Assembly (NCBI RefSeq): GCF_900215435.1
Contig: NZ_OCMY01000001.1
Location: 620,001 to 684,000 of the forward strand
Origin: Candidatus Pantoea floridensis
GTDB taxonomy: Bacteria > Pseudomonadota > Gammaproteobacteria > Enterobacterales > Enterobacteriaceae
Length of the DNA: 64,000 nt
Direction: 5' to 3'
Under the pieces are notes generated by a model. The model did not search any database, was not told the DNA's origin, and worked only from the letters and a program-made list of their open reading frames with translations. Shown here piece after piece: positions 21,630 through 32,094 of the stretch. Positions within the stretch are counted from its first letter, which is position 1. Every line of letters starts with the position of its first letter. A program made the position numbers and the translations under genes.

Positions 21630-22646
21630 TCACAAGAACATCAGGAAGTAGAGCAGGAAAATATTTACCAACAACAGTAGCACACCGGTTGGTACCTGAG
21701 CCTTGATCACCGCGTTACGATCCGGCAACTCTAACAGGCGCGCCGGTACAATGTTGAAGTTGGCTGCCATTGGTGTCATTAACGTGCCGCAGTAACCGGA
21801 GAACATGCCGATTGCTGCCATCACCGCCGGATTGCCACCGTGTTGCAGCACCAGAATCGGAATACCAATCCCGGCGGTAACAATCGGGAACGCAGCGAAA
21901 GCATTGCCCATCACCATGGTTAGCAATGCCATGCCAATGGCATACACGGCCACGGCAATCAGGCGATTATCCACCGCCAGATACTGCTCTGTGAGGTGTG
22001 AAATCGCGCTGCCGACACCGGCGCTGGTGAACAGCAGGCCGAGCGTGGCGAGAATCTGCGGCAGAATAAACGCCCAGCCGACCGCATCCAGCAGACGGCG
22101 GGTTTCCTGCATCGACTGCAGCGGTTTTTCGTGGGTGATGTTCAACGCAATCAGCCAGCCGAGCAGACAGCCAATCATCATTGAGAACAACGTCACCAGC
22201 GTGGAGTGATTGCCGGGTCCAAATACTTTTTCCTGCAAACCAGGAATATGGTTGAACGCCAGCACACCCACTACCGTCACCAAAGGTATCGCCAGCGCTG
22301 GCAGGAACAGTTTATTACGCAGACGTTTGGCGCTCTCCTGTTTTTGCTCATCGCTGCGCTGATGATAACGCCCCAGCCGTACGCCACCGAAACCGGCAAT
22401 CAGCGCCATCACCACCACGGCAACGCCTACGGCGATGTGCAACCCGCGGCGGCCCAGTTCGGCATCACCCGCCCACTGCCCAATCAATTGATAAGCACCG
22501 TCGCCAATCAAAAAAATCAGGCCATACAATGCCCAGAAAAGCCCGGTAGTAAAACGGCGCGGATTGGCGCTATCACGCCAGGAGAGAACGGCAACCACCA
22601 GCAGGATCACGCCTGCCAGCCACATCAAATATTGTTGCTGGAACAT
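21630..22646 (-). CDS. DUF979 family membrane protein, putative 5-oxoproline/peptide transport component
   Basis: 338 aa, highly hydrophobic with about nine to ten predicted membrane segments (first at residues 7-23, last at 318-336). It contains SPAWxx-free, Gly-rich loops such as [19 protein letters not shown] and [20 protein letters not shown] recognise it as DUF979; the molecular function is not established. Its ATG overlaps the DUF969 stop by one base and pcp follows after 7 bp. The setting suggests uptake or release of 5-oxoproline or pyroglutamyl peptides, which is inference. Confidence 0.85.
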   Translation of the reverse strand: MFQQQYLMWLAGVILLVVAVLSWRDSANPRRFTTGLFWALYGLIFLIGDGAYQLIGQWAGDAELGRRGLHIAVGVAVVVMALIAGFGGVRLGRYHQRSDEQKQESAKRLRNKLFLPALAIPLVTVVGVLAFNHIPGLQEKVFGPGNHSTLVTLFSMMIGCLLGWLIALNITHEKPLQSMQETRRLLDAVGWAFILPQILATLGLLFTSAGVGSAISHLTEQYLAVDNRLIAVAVYAIGMALLTMVMGNAFAAFPIVTAGIGIPILVLQHGGNPAVMAAIGMFSGYCGTLMTPMAANFNIVPARLLELPDRNAVIKAQVPTGVLLLLVNIFLLYFLMFL

Positions 22647-23374
22647 TACTGCCCTCCTTTGGCATTAAGAGCTTGCTGGTTCAACGCGCCCAGTTCACGC
22701 GACAGCTGGCGGTCAAGACGCACCAGACGCGCCGAATGGATGAGGAAAGCGCAGAGTGCGGTGGGGATGCCCCACAGTGCGATATGCAGCGGCTCGGTGC
22801 TAATTCCCGCAGACTCCTGCATGAAGTTGTGCATAAAGATGATCGCACCAAAGGCAACAAAGATATCTTCACCAAAGAACAGACCAATATTATCGGTGGC
22901 GGCGGACATCGCGCGCAGGCGATGACGCACCTCCGGCGAGACCTCACCGTAACGGTTTTCCGTTGCGCCTTCGGCCATCGGCGCCAGCAGCGGGCGCACC
23001 ATTTGCGGATGGCCGCCAAGGCTGGTTAAGCCCAACGCAGCGGTAATTTCACGCACAAACAGGTAGACGATCAGCAAACGACCTGCAGTGGCCGTTTTGA
23101 TCTGCGCGATCCAGCTTTGCGCCCGCTCCTTCAGGCCATGACGCTCCAGCAAACCGATAACCGCCAGGGGCAGCAGCAAAATCAGCGGAAGATTGCGTGT
23201 ATTAAGGAAGCCGGAGCCGAGCTTTTCCAGAATATCCGTTAACGGCATATGCGCCGCCAGGCCGGTGACGAAACCCGCGACAATGACTACCAGCACCGGG
23301 TTAAAGCGCAGCACAAAACCCAGAATGATGGCGGCAATGCCAAGTAACGGCCAGAGATTTACCACGTTGTCCAT
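22646..23374 (-). CDS. DUF969 family membrane protein, putative transport partner of DUF979
   Basis: 242 aa with about five to six membrane segments (8-23, 25-45, 62-78, 95-115, 170-185, 198-213). Loop motifs include LTSLGGHPQMVRPLLAPMAEGA and SAATDNIGLFFGEDIF, which are conserved in DUF969 and suggest a transport or binding role. Coupled to the DUF979 gene by a TAATG overlap. It lies 58 bp after pxpA, separated by a hairpin (23389-23418). The exact function is unknown. Confidence 0.85.
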   Translation of the reverse strand: MDNVVNLWPLLGIAAIILGFVLRFNPVLVVIVAGFVTGLAAHMPLTDILEKLGSGFLNTRNLPLILLLPLAVIGLLERHGLKERAQSWIAQIKTATAGRLLIVYLFVREITAALGLTSLGGHPQMVRPLLAPMAEGATENRYGEVSPEVRHRLRAMSAATDNIGLFFGEDIFVAFGAIIFMHNFMQESAGISTEPLHIALWGIPTALCAFLIHSARLVRLDRQLSRELGALNQQALNAKGGQ

Positions 23375-23388
23375 CTTGTTCCCTCGTC

Positions 23389-23418
23389 AAAAATACAAAG
23401 CCCGGCGTGATGCCGGGC
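23389..23418 (-). terminator. Terminator-like hairpin between pxpA and DUF969
   Basis: Minus strand GCCCGGC-ATCAC-GCCGGGC followed by TTTGTATTTTTG. The stem is perfect but the T-run is broken by G and A, so it could be a leaky terminator that reduces expression of DUF969-DUF979-pcp-nei relative to pxpBCA. Confidence 0.6.
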
Positions 23419-23432
23419 AATGAGTAAAATCG

Positions 23433-24170
23433 TTATGCGCTCGTCACCGCAATCTGATTTGTCGCAAATGCCGCGCGCAAGGTGCGGGCAAATTGCAGTG
23501 CGTGTGCACCATCGCCATGTAGACAGACAGTTTCAGCATTCACGCTCACCCATTCGCCGCTGATGCTTTGCACCTGGCGCTGCTGCACCATCGCCAGCGT
23601 TTGTGCCAGCGCCTGGTCAGCATCCTCAATCATGGCATTGGGCTGACTGCGGGGTACCAGCGCCCCGCTCGCCAGATAGCCTCGGTCAGCAAACACCTCT
23701 TCGCGGGTGCGCAAACCATGGTGGGCAGCCGCCGCAATAGATGCGCTGCCCGCCAGCCCAACCAGGATCAATCCGTCATCTACCGCTTTTACCGCACGCG
23801 CAATAGCATCCGCCAGCTGCGGGTCGCCCGCCGCCTGGTTGTAAAGCATGCCGTGTGGCTTAACGTGTACCAGACGCTCGCCTTCGCTTTCGGCAATACT
23901 TTTCAGTGCTCCAATCTGGTAAATCAGCTGTGCATATACGGTTTCTGGCGGCAGCTGCATCGAGGTGCGGCCAAAGTTTTCACGATCGGGGAAACTCGGG
24001 TGCGCGCCAATCGCCACGCCTGAGGCTTTCGCCCAACGCACCGATTGCAGCATGGTTTGTGCATCGCCGGCGTGGAAGCCGCAGGCGACATTGGCTGAAC
24101 TGACCAACGTCAGCAGCTCCCGATCGCTGGCACTGCCCTCGCCAAGATCGGCGTTAAGATCAATCTTCAT
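23433..24170 (-). CDS. pxpA: 5-oxoprolinase subunit PxpA
   Basis: LamB/YcsF-family subunit of the ATP-dependent 5-oxoprolinase PxpABC, which converts 5-oxoproline to glutamate. 245 aa, starting [18 protein letters not shown], with the family signatures [11 protein letters not shown] (about 29-39) and VKPHGMLYN (about 102-110). Overlaps pxpC by 11 bp. E. coli ybgL is the orthologue. Confidence 0.96.
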   Translation of the reverse strand: MKIDLNADLGEGSASDRELLTLVSSANVACGFHAGDAQTMLQSVRWAKASGVAIGAHPSFPDRENFGRTSMQLPPETVYAQLIYQIGALKSIAESEGERLVHVKPHGMLYNQAAGDPQLADAIARAVKAVDDGLILVGLAGSASIAAAAHHGLRTREEVFADRGYLASGALVPRSQPNAMIEDADQALAQTLAMVQQRQVQSISGEWVSVNAETVCLHGDGAHALQFARTLRAAFATNQIAVTSA

Positions 24171-25092
24171 GTCCCAGCCCCCAGGCTATTTGGTCGAACG
24201 AACGTTGTTGATGCTGCTTGGCGCTGATGGCGTCTTCCAGCGTGCAATGAATAAAGTGGATAGGTTCCCCAAGGCGAATTTGCGCCAGGTGATAGAGGTC
24301 GGCTTCGATGATGCAGGCAATACGCGGATAGCCGCCGGTGGTCTGCGCGTCTGCCATCAATACGATCGGTTGACCGTTGGGCGGGACCTGTATCACGCCT
24401 GGCACCAATCCGTGTGACAGCAAATCGCGTGTCGCATCGCGCTTCAGCTCGCGCCCCTGCAGGCGATAGCCCATGCGGTTGCTTTGTGGGCTAAGCTTCC
24501 ACGGGCTGCGCCAAAAACCCTGCTGCGCTTCACGGCTGAATTCGCTGTATTCCGGGCCCGCCAGCGCGCGAATGCGATTGCCCCACAGCAGTTGGCGCAC
24601 GCCAGCTTTGTCTTTAAAGTCACGCGTGGGTTTACCTAAAGGCAATTCGTCTCCGTCTTGTAATTTTCGTCCCTGCCAGCCGCCAAAGGCCGCCTTGAGA
24701 TCGGTACTGACCGAACCGAGCATTTCCGGCGCGGCAAAGCCACCGTTTACCGCCAGATAGCTGCGCATGCCGCGTGTGGGCGTTGCCAGCGACAGCACCT
24801 GACCTTTTTTCACCGGCAGTCGCCAGCCGGTCCAGACCGGTTTGCCATCCAGATCGGCATTACAGCCAGCCCCCGTCAGGGCAAACCAGCCATCGCGAGT
24901 AAACTGCGCTTTGAACTGGCCAAGCACAATTTCCAGCACCGCACTCTGCTGCGGATTGCCCACCAGCATATTGGCCGTGCGCATCGCCGGTTGATCCAAG
25001 GCGCCACCTACGCTAATGCCATATTGCCGAAAACCGGTGCGCCCCTGATCCTGCAGCGAGGTCATCATGCCCGCGCGAAGAATTCTTAACAT
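24160..25092 (-). CDS. pxpC: 5-oxoprolinase subunit PxpC (biotin-dependent carboxylase-like, KipA family)
   Basis: Second large subunit of 5-oxoprolinase. 310 aa, starting [21 protein letters not shown], with the conserved [13 protein letters not shown] and [10 protein letters not shown] motifs of the KipA/AHS2 domain. It overlaps pxpB by seven bases and pxpA by 11, so the three subunits are translated as a coupled set. E. coli ybgK is the orthologue. Confidence 0.96.
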   Translation of the reverse strand: MLRILRAGMMTSLQDQGRTGFRQYGISVGGALDQPAMRTANMLVGNPQQSAVLEIVLGQFKAQFTRDGWFALTGAGCNADLDGKPVWTGWRLPVKKGQVLSLATPTRGMRSYLAVNGGFAAPEMLGSVSTDLKAAFGGWQGRKLQDGDELPLGKPTRDFKDKAGVRQLLWGNRIRALAGPEYSEFSREAQQGFWRSPWKLSPQSNRMGYRLQGRELKRDATRDLLSHGLVPGVIQVPPNGQPIVLMADAQTTGGYPRIACIIEADLYHLAQIRLGEPIHFIHCTLEDAISAKQHQQRSFDQIAWGLGHED

Positions 25093-25742
25093 ATGCCCTC
25101 CTGCTGCGGCACAAAGCGCACGCTATCGCCGGGACGTAACAACGTTGGCGGCTGCTGCAAGGGATCAAATAGGCTGAGCGGCGTATGACCAATCAACTGC
25201 CAGCCGCCAGGTGCAGCCAACGGATAAATACCGGTTTGGCTACCGCCAATGCCCACCGAGCCGCTTGGGACAATCACACGCGGCTCGGCGCGGCGCGGCG
25301 TATGTAAACGCTCATCCAGTCCACCGAGATAAGGAAAACCAGGCTGGAAGCCGATGAAATAAACCACGTAATCAATGCTGCTATGGAGTTCCACCACTTG
25401 TTTGGGCGTCATGCTGGCGCGATCCGCCACCAGCGGCAAATCCGGGCCACCCGCGCCGCCGTACACCACCGGGATTTCTACCCGGCGCGATTCTGGCAGC
25501 TGCGCTTCGCTCTCCTCCCACCATTGCTGCAAGCGTTCAATGGCATCGAGCGCATTTTGTTGCGGATCGCGCAGCAGCAACGTCAGGTTATTCATGCCGG
25601 GAATGACTTCTTCCACCTGCTCATTGTGCTGCAGTCGCTGACACAATCCCCAGATGCGCTGCTGGCTGGTGAGGGAAACAGGAGGTTCTAGCTCCAGCAC
25701 CACCGCGCGCTCACCTAGCAGATAACAACGTGCTCGTTGCAA
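25086..25742 (-). CDS. pxpB: 5-oxoprolinase subunit PxpB (KipI/AHS1 family)
   Basis: AHS1-domain subunit of PxpABC; KipI, a histidine kinase inhibitor in Bacillus, is a homologue. 218 aa. I chose the TTG at 25742 ([19 protein letters not shown]): AGGAGG lies a few bases upstream and the family protein starts at this point. [17 protein letters not shown] motif (here [13 protein letters not shown], about 132-144) and [14 protein letters not shown] are intact. First gene of the module, behind a candidate promoter at 25884-25912. Confidence 0.95.
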   Translation of the reverse strand: MQRARCYLLGERAVVLELEPPVSLTSQQRIWGLCQRLQHNEQVEEVIPGMNNLTLLLRDPQQNALDAIERLQQWWEESEAQLPESRRVEIPVVYGGAGGPDLPLVADRASMTPKQVVELHSSIDYVVYFIGFQPGFPYLGGLDERLHTPRRAEPRVIVPSGSVGIGGSQTGIYPLAAPGGWQLIGHTPLSLFDPLQQPPTLLRPGDSVRFVPQQEGIC

Positions 25743-25883
25743 AAACGACCTCCTGGTAAAAATATGTCAAAAAAAACAGATAATTAAGGTGCGCAATAAT
25801 GCGCGTCCTACACAACCTTCCCCCTTTAGTTATAGGGGTACCATGATGGCGACCGGGTACGCGTTTATGCGTAAAGGCAATAA

Positions 25884-25912
25884 GTTATGCGAAAGTGACA
25901 GAGTTGTGTCAA
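25884..25912 (-). promoter_or_regulatory. Candidate promoter of the pxpB operon
   Basis: Minus strand: consensus -35 TTGACA (25907-25912), 17-bp spacer, -10 CATAAC (25884-25889) preceded by G. It lies about 140 bp upstream of the pxpB TTG, so the transcript would have a leader. That leader contains another small inverted repeat (CCCCT / AGGGG near 25820-25840). Confidence 0.45.
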
Positions 25913-25920
25913 CAGATTTG

Positions 25921-25944
25921 CGCCCTTAACGCGTGTTAAGGGCG
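25921..25944 (-). other. Perfect 10-bp hairpin downstream of ybgI
   Basis: CGCCCTTAAC-GCGT-GTTAAGGGCG, a perfect inverted repeat 15 bp after the ybgI stop. No T-run follows on the minus strand, so it is either a Rho-assisted end or a processing/stability hairpin. Confidence 0.5.
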
Positions 25945-25958
25945 TGAGAAAAGAAGAA

Positions 25959-26702
25959 TCAGGCAGGATTATCGATATCGATAAAGGTCACATCGAGACC
26001 ATGGTGTGCGGCTAACCACTCGCCCAGCGCCTTGATTCCACCACGCTCGGTCGCGTGATGTCCGGCAGCAAAGAAGTGCAATCCTTGCTCACGTGCGCTG
26101 TGGATGGTTTGTTCAGAAACTTCGCCAGTGATGAAAGCATCGACGCCGAATGCCGCCGCGCTATCGATAAAGCCCTGACCGCCGCCGCTGCACCAGGCAA
26201 CGCGTTTAATTAGCGCTGGCGCATTATCGCCGCAGTGCAGCGGTGTACGGCCTAAACGCTGGGCAATCTTTTCCGCCAATGCCGCACCGCTCAGCGGTTC
26301 AGCCAGTTCGCCCCACGGCACCAGCGGCTGAATGTCGCCTTTAACTTCAATATCAAACAGACGCGCCAGTTGCGCGTTGTTACCCAACTCGGGATGCGCA
26401 TCCAGTGGCAGATGCCAGCCGTACAGGTTGATATCATTGGCCAGCAGCGTTCGCAAGCGCTGGCGCTTCATGCCTTTAATCACCGGTGCTTCACTCTTCC
26501 AGAAGTAGCCGTGATGCACCAGTACCGCATCAGCATTACGCTTCACCGCTTCATCCAGTAGCGCCTGACAAGCGGTAACGCCGGTGATGAGGGTCTTTAC
26601 TTCGGCGCGTCCTTCAACCTGCAAACCGTTCGGTGCGTAATCGCTGAAGGCGCTGGTGTTAAGCTGCTGGTTGACGATCTGTTCTAATTCAACATTGTTC
26701 AT
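25959..26702 (-). CDS. ybgI: NIF3-like dinuclear metal-binding protein YbgI
   Basis: Conserved NIF3/DUF34 protein forming a toroidal hexamer with a dinuclear metal site; its physiological role is uncertain (GTP cyclohydrolase-like or metal-chaperone proposals). 247 aa (E. coli 247). Metal-site motifs are visible: VLVHHGYFWKSE, GWHLPLDAHPELGNN and AAGHHATERGGI. 18 bp after phrB on the same strand, so probably co-transcribed. Confidence 0.95.
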   Translation of the reverse strand: MNNVELEQIVNQQLNTSAFSDYAPNGLQVEGRAEVKTLITGVTACQALLDEAVKRNADAVLVHHGYFWKSEAPVIKGMKRQRLRTLLANDINLYGWHLPLDAHPELGNNAQLARLFDIEVKGDIQPLVPWGELAEPLSGAALAEKIAQRLGRTPLHCGDNAPALIKRVAWCSGGGQGFIDSAAAFGVDAFITGEVSEQTIHSAREQGLHFFAAGHHATERGGIKALGEWLAAHHGLDVTFIDIDNPA

Positions 26703-26720
26703 TACGGCTCCCTGATCGCT

Positions 26721-28148
<1,428 letters not shown>

Positions 28149-28160
28149 AAAACCCCGAAA

Positions 28161-29117
28161 TTATTGCCCGTAGCGCAAACGTAGCGCTTCTGGATAGGGA
28201 TCAAAGTAACGTTGCTGAGCCAGCCACGGATGCGGATATTCCGCCATGTAGTGTTTCAACATGGTGATTGGTGCTAGCAACGGCTGCACGCCGAGACGAT
28301 AACGATCGATCAACTGCGCCAACTCCTGACGCTGCGGCGAACTCAGCTGCGGACGGAAATAGCCTTGCACGTGCATCAGCACGTTGGTGTGATTGCGGCG
28401 CGATGCCTGGTGGGACATCAGATGCATCAGGCGATTGCGATACTCGAAGGCGTAATCTTCCAGCGAATCCCACTGATCCATGGCCGCCACAAAACGCCCC
28501 ATTTCACGGTACTCATCCTGCGCATGCGAAAGCAGCAGTAATTTGTAGCGGCTGTGAAATGCCATCAACTTGTGGCGCGAAAGGCCACTGCGCCACATCT
28601 GGTTAAATTCATGCAGCGCATAAACGCGTCCGATGAAGTTTTCTCGGATGGCATCGTCGTGCAGGCGACCATCCTCTTCCAAAGGCAGCCACGGCATCTC
28701 TTTTTGCAAGAAAGCAGTAAACATACCGGTACCAGCCTTACGGTTGTTATTGGTTTCAGGCTCATAAACCCGCACGCGCTCCAGCCCGCAACTTGGCGAT
28801 TTGGCGCAAAGAATATAGCCGCAAAGATGATGCAAAGACTTCACACGCTCAGCGGACCAGCGCTGCATTTCAGCGGTGACTTCTTCTCCGCCATCTTTAC
28901 TGAAACAAAGATGAATGTTGTCGTCGCCCTCTTTTACCAACCGTAATGCCGGACGTGGCGTAGGCAAGCCAATTGCCATTTCAGGACATACTGGCTCAAA
29001 GCGCACAAATGGCACGAGTTCATCTGTGGCGAAGGCAAAGCGTTTATGGCCGCCATCAAATCGGACGTTATCCCCGAGCAGGCAAGCGCTGATACCAACA
29101 GGAATTTTCTCGCTCAT
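28161..29117 (-). CDS. ybgA: YbgA family protein with N-terminal DUF523 and C-terminal DUF1722
   Basis: 318 aa, about twice the length of E. coli YbgA (169 aa). Residues 1-150 form a DUF523 domain with conserved cysteines (GISACLLGDNVRFDGGH, PVCPEMAIGLPTPR, AKSPSCG). Residues 190-310 form the DUF1722/YbgA domain (KLMAFHSRYKLLLLSH). The biochemical function is unknown; DUF523 proteins look like metal- or cofactor-binding proteins. Paired with phrB, as in E. coli, suggesting a link to photorepair. Confidence 0.9.
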   Translation of the reverse strand: MSEKIPVGISACLLGDNVRFDGGHKRFAFATDELVPFVRFEPVCPEMAIGLPTPRPALRLVKEGDDNIHLCFSKDGGEEVTAEMQRWSAERVKSLHHLCGYILCAKSPSCGLERVRVYEPETNNNRKAGTGMFTAFLQKEMPWLPLEEDGRLHDDAIRENFIGRVYALHEFNQMWRSGLSRHKLMAFHSRYKLLLLSHAQDEYREMGRFVAAMDQWDSLEDYAFEYRNRLMHLMSHQASRRNHTNVLMHVQGYFRPQLSSPQRQELAQLIDRYRLGVQPLLAPITMLKHYMAEYPHPWLAQQRYFDPYPEALRLRYGQ

Positions 29118-29214
29118 ACTTGTACAACCTCGTAAATCTTGTAGAGGTTTTAAGTGTAGCTGAAATGAGATGGGATAACAGCGTCAGAGATAAGGAGAGG
29201 TGAAAATTTACGAT

Positions 29215-29250
29215 AAAAAAACCCGACGCTTCAGGCGAAGTCGTCGGGTT
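29215..29250 (-). terminator. Rho-independent terminator after ybfA
   Basis: Minus strand AACCCGACG ... CGTCGGGTT with an inner CTTC/GAAG helix, running into seven T residues. It ends the ybfA transcript just before ybgA. Confidence 0.85.
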
Positions 29251-29268
29251 ATTGAGTGTACAAACCGC

Positions 29269-29469
29269 TTACCAGTGAATACCTGCCGCGGCTTCCGTCT
29301 GGGCTAGCCAAACAGGCTTGGTGCTGGTTTTACACCACATGCGGTGCAGATAACTGTAAAAGCGCGCCCGATCCTGACGGAACAGCATAACGGGTAGCGC
29401 CAGCAAACCGATTGATACCACCAGCACACGGCGTAGCATGATTTTATAGAGTGGATATGCCTGATACAT
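29269..29469 (-). CDS. ybfA: Small membrane-associated protein YbfA
   Basis: 66 aa protein of unknown function conserved in enterobacteria. One hydrophobic segment (about 12-31, [18 protein letters not shown]) precedes the conserved [22 protein letters not shown] motif region, which I recognise from E. coli YbfA (68 aa). Its own terminator follows. It lies divergent from kdpE. Confidence 0.85.
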   Translation of the reverse strand: MYQAYPLYKIMLRRVLVVSIGLLALPVMLFRQDRARFYSYLHRMWCKTSTKPVWLAQTEAAAGIHW

Positions 29470-29715
29470 CTTTGCCCCCTCGTGGTAAATATTGCGTTGA
29501 AATGTGATCTAACGCAGATATTACGCCTGATTGTGTAATTTTACTACTCATCCGACCACTTTATTTGATCTTTTTTCGGTCAATTTCCCTTGGGGGTGAA
29601 AGTTAGTTACATAATTGTGAAAATTTAGAATCAAATGAGTTAAAAACATCATGACGGACGCCGGGCCGCTTTATTGGTAAAGTGATGCGTTAACTTTTTT
29701 GCCGCTGGAGGCAGC

Positions 29716-30390
29716 GTGACGACCATCTTGATAGTGGAAGATGAAAAAGAAATTCGCCGTTTCGTGCGCCTGGCGCTGGAGAGCGAAGGCCTAAAGATTG
29801 TGGAAGCGGAACAGCTTCAGCGGGGCCTGATTGAAGCGGCAACGCGTAAGCCCGATCTGGTTATTCTTGATCTCGGGTTGCCCGATGGCGATGGCAACGA
29901 CTTTATTCGTGAAGTGCGCCAGTGGAGCAGCATGCCGGTTATTGTCCTTTCGGCCCGCAGCGACGAGCAAGATAAGATTGATGCGCTGGATGCGGGAGCT
30001 GATGATTATTTAACCAAGCCCTTTGGCATTGGCGAATTACTGGCGCGCGTGCGCGTGGCGCTGCGACGTCATCAAAGCAGCCAGCCAGAGCCGGTGGTGA
30101 AATTTGGCGAGGTAAGTGTTGATTTGGCCGCGCGGCGCGTATTGCGCAATGAGCTGGAAGTTCATCTAACGCCCATTGAGTTCCGCCTGCTTAGCTTGTT
30201 GCTGAATAATGCCGGAAAAGTGCTGACACAACGTCAATTGCTTAATCAGGTTTGGGGGCCAAACGCCGTGGAGCATAGCCACTACCTGCGCATCTACATG
30301 GGACATTTGCGTCAGAAGCTGGAAACCAATCCCACGCAGCCCAGCCATTTACTCACCGAAACCGGCATTGGTTACCGATTTATGCCATAA
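29716..30390 (+). CDS. kdpE: Response regulator KdpE (orphan)
   Basis: OmpR/PhoB-type regulator that, when phosphorylated by KdpD, activates kdpFABC high-affinity K+ uptake. 224 aa: receiver domain (1-115) with Asp52 (VILDLGLPDGDG) and Lys at DDYLTKPFG; winged-helix domain (125-224, LTPIEFRLLSLLLNNAGKVL, YLRIYMGHLRQKLE). GTG start, preceded by CTGGAGGCAGC. No kdpD, kdpA, kdpB, kdpC or kdpF is present upstream: the neighbours are ybfA (divergent) and pgm (convergent). How it is phosphorylated, and what it controls here, cannot be seen. Confidence 0.93.
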   Translation: MTTILIVEDEKEIRRFVRLALESEGLKIVEAEQLQRGLIEAATRKPDLVILDLGLPDGDGNDFIREVRQWSSMPVIVLSARSDEQDKIDALDAGADDYLTKPFGIGELLARVRVALRRHQSSQPEPVVKFGEVSVDLAARRVLRNELEVHLTPIEFRLLSLLLNNAGKVLTQRQLLNQVWGPNAVEHSHYLRIYMGHLRQKLETNPTQPSHLLTETGIGYRFMP

Positions 30391-30416
30391 AAAAAAGGCC
30401 GCTAAGCGGCCTTTTT
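30390..30416. terminator. Bidirectional terminator between kdpE and pgm
   Basis: AAAAAGGCCGC-TAA-GCGGCCTTTTT: a stem of 11 bp with A-run and T-run flanks on opposite sides, so it can stop both the plus-strand kdpE and minus-strand pgm transcripts. Confidence 0.9.
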
Positions 30417-30429
30417 CTGCAAAGCTCAA

Positions 30430-32070
30430 TCAGGCGTTCTTCAATACTTCGCTAACAATCTCAACCGCTTCTTTCTCGATCTGCTGACGATGCTCAGTAC
30501 CCAGGAAACTTTCGCAGTAGATTTTGTAGGCGTCTTCCGTGCCTGACGGACGTGCGGCAAACCAGCCGTTTTCCGTCATCACTTTCAGACCACCGATTGA
30601 CGCGCCGTTACCCGGTGCAGCAGTCAAGCGTGCAGTGATTGGATCACCCGCTAGCGTATCCGCGCTTACCATTTCAGGCGAGAGCTTAGACAGCGCTGCT
30701 TTCTGAGCTGAGGTTGCGGGTGCCTGCAGACGGTTGTAGCTTGGCGCACCAAAGCGCGCAGCCAGTTCATCATAATGCTGCTGCGGGTTCTTACCGGTTA
30801 CTGCCGTGATTTCTGCGGCCAGCAGGCACAGAATGATGCCATCTTTGTCGGTTGACCAGGCTGAGCCGTCAAAACGCAGGAAGGAAGCACCTGCGCTCTC
30901 TTCACCGCCGAAACCGAAGCTGCCATCGAACAGGCCATCAACGAACCATTTGAAGCCAACCGGCACTTCCACCAGCTTACGGCCAATGTCGTTGACTACA
31001 CGGTCGATCATCGCGCTGGAAACCAGCGTTTTACCCACGGCAACCTCTTTGCCCCACTGTGGACGATGCTGGAACAGGTAGTTGATCGCTACCGCCAGAT
31101 AGTGGTTCGGGTTCATCAGACCGGCTGGCGTGACAATGCCGTGGCGGTCGTAATCGGGGTCGTTACCAAAGGCCAAATCGAATTTGTCTTTGTAGGCCAG
31201 CAAACCGGCCATCGCGCATTCGGACGAACAGTCCATACGCACCACGCCATCTTTATCCAGATGCATGAAGCGGAAAGTCTGATCAATCGCATCGTTGACG
31301 ATGGTCAGATCGAGTTTGTAGTGCTCAGCAATGCGCTGCCAGTAAGCAATACCCGAGCCGCCTAATGGATCGACGCCGATTTTCAGGCCCGCTTTCTGGA
31401 TGGCCGCGAAATCGATCACCTGCGCCAAACCTTCAACATATGGCTGGATCAGATCCTGCTCGACGATGTGACCGCTTGCCCACGCCTGATCCAGCGGCAG
31501 ACGCTTAACGTCCTTCAGCTCGCCTTTAATCAGTTGGTTAGCTCGGTCTTCCACCACTTTGGTGACGTTGGTATCTGCCGGTCCACCGTTTGGCGGATTG
31601 TATTTGATACCGCCATCTTCCGGTGGGTTGTGCGAAGGCGTGATAACGATGCCGTCCGCCTGCGCGCCACCGCGTTTGTTGTGCTCAAGAATGGCGTTAG
31701 AGATCGCAGGCGTCGGCGTATAGCCGTTATCCTGCTGCACGATCACATCAACGCCGTTGGCTGCCAGCACTTCCAGCACTGACAAAATCGCCGGCTCAGA
31801 CAGCGCGTGCGTATCTTTACCGACGTAGCACGGCCCGGTGATGCCATTCTTTTTGCGCTCTTCAGCAATCGCCTGGGCAATCGCCAAAATGTGCGGTTCG
31901 TTGAAGCTATGGCGTCCCGCGCTACCGCGGTGGCCTGAAGTGCCAAATTTCACCGCATGATCCGGATTCGCCACATCGGGCTTCAGGACGTAATACTGCG
32001 AGGTTAATTGTGCAACGTTAATCAAATCGCTCTGCTGGGCAGGCTGCCCGGCACGGGGGTGATTGGCCAT
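30430..32070 (-). CDS. pgm: Phosphoglucomutase
   Basis: Interconverts glucose-1-phosphate and glucose-6-phosphate, linking glycogen and UDP-glucose synthesis to glycolysis. 546 aa (E. coli 546). The phosphorylated serine is Ser146 in [12 protein letters not shown]; the Mg-binding [11 protein letters not shown] loop and the phosphate-binding [12 protein letters not shown] motif near the C-terminus are intact. 24 bp after seqA, as in the E. coli seqA-pgm operon. Confidence 0.97.
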   Translation of the reverse strand: MANHPRAGQPAQQSDLINVAQLTSQYYVLKPDVANPDHAVKFGTSGHRGSAGRHSFNEPHILAIAQAIAEERKKNGITGPCYVGKDTHALSEPAILSVLEVLAANGVDVIVQQDNGYTPTPAISNAILEHNKRGGAQADGIVITPSHNPPEDGGIKYNPPNGGPADTNVTKVVEDRANQLIKGELKDVKRLPLDQAWASGHIVEQDLIQPYVEGLAQVIDFAAIQKAGLKIGVDPLGGSGIAYWQRIAEHYKLDLTIVNDAIDQTFRFMHLDKDGVVRMDCSSECAMAGLLAYKDKFDLAFGNDPDYDRHGIVTPAGLMNPNHYLAVAINYLFQHRPQWGKEVAVGKTLVSSAMIDRVVNDIGRKLVEVPVGFKWFVDGLFDGSFGFGGEESAGASFLRFDGSAWSTDKDGIILCLLAAEITAVTGKNPQQHYDELAARFGAPSYNRLQAPATSAQKAALSKLSPEMVSADTLAGDPITARLTAAPGNGASIGGLKVMTENGWFAARPSGTEDAYKIYCESFLGTEHRQQIEKEAVEIVSEVLKNA

Positions 32071-32094
32071 TGGCGCTTCTCCCTGACGCTTCAG

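Noticed and set aside
29470..29715. Remnant of kdpD before kdpE
   Set aside because: No KdpD-like peptide is found in any frame of this interval.
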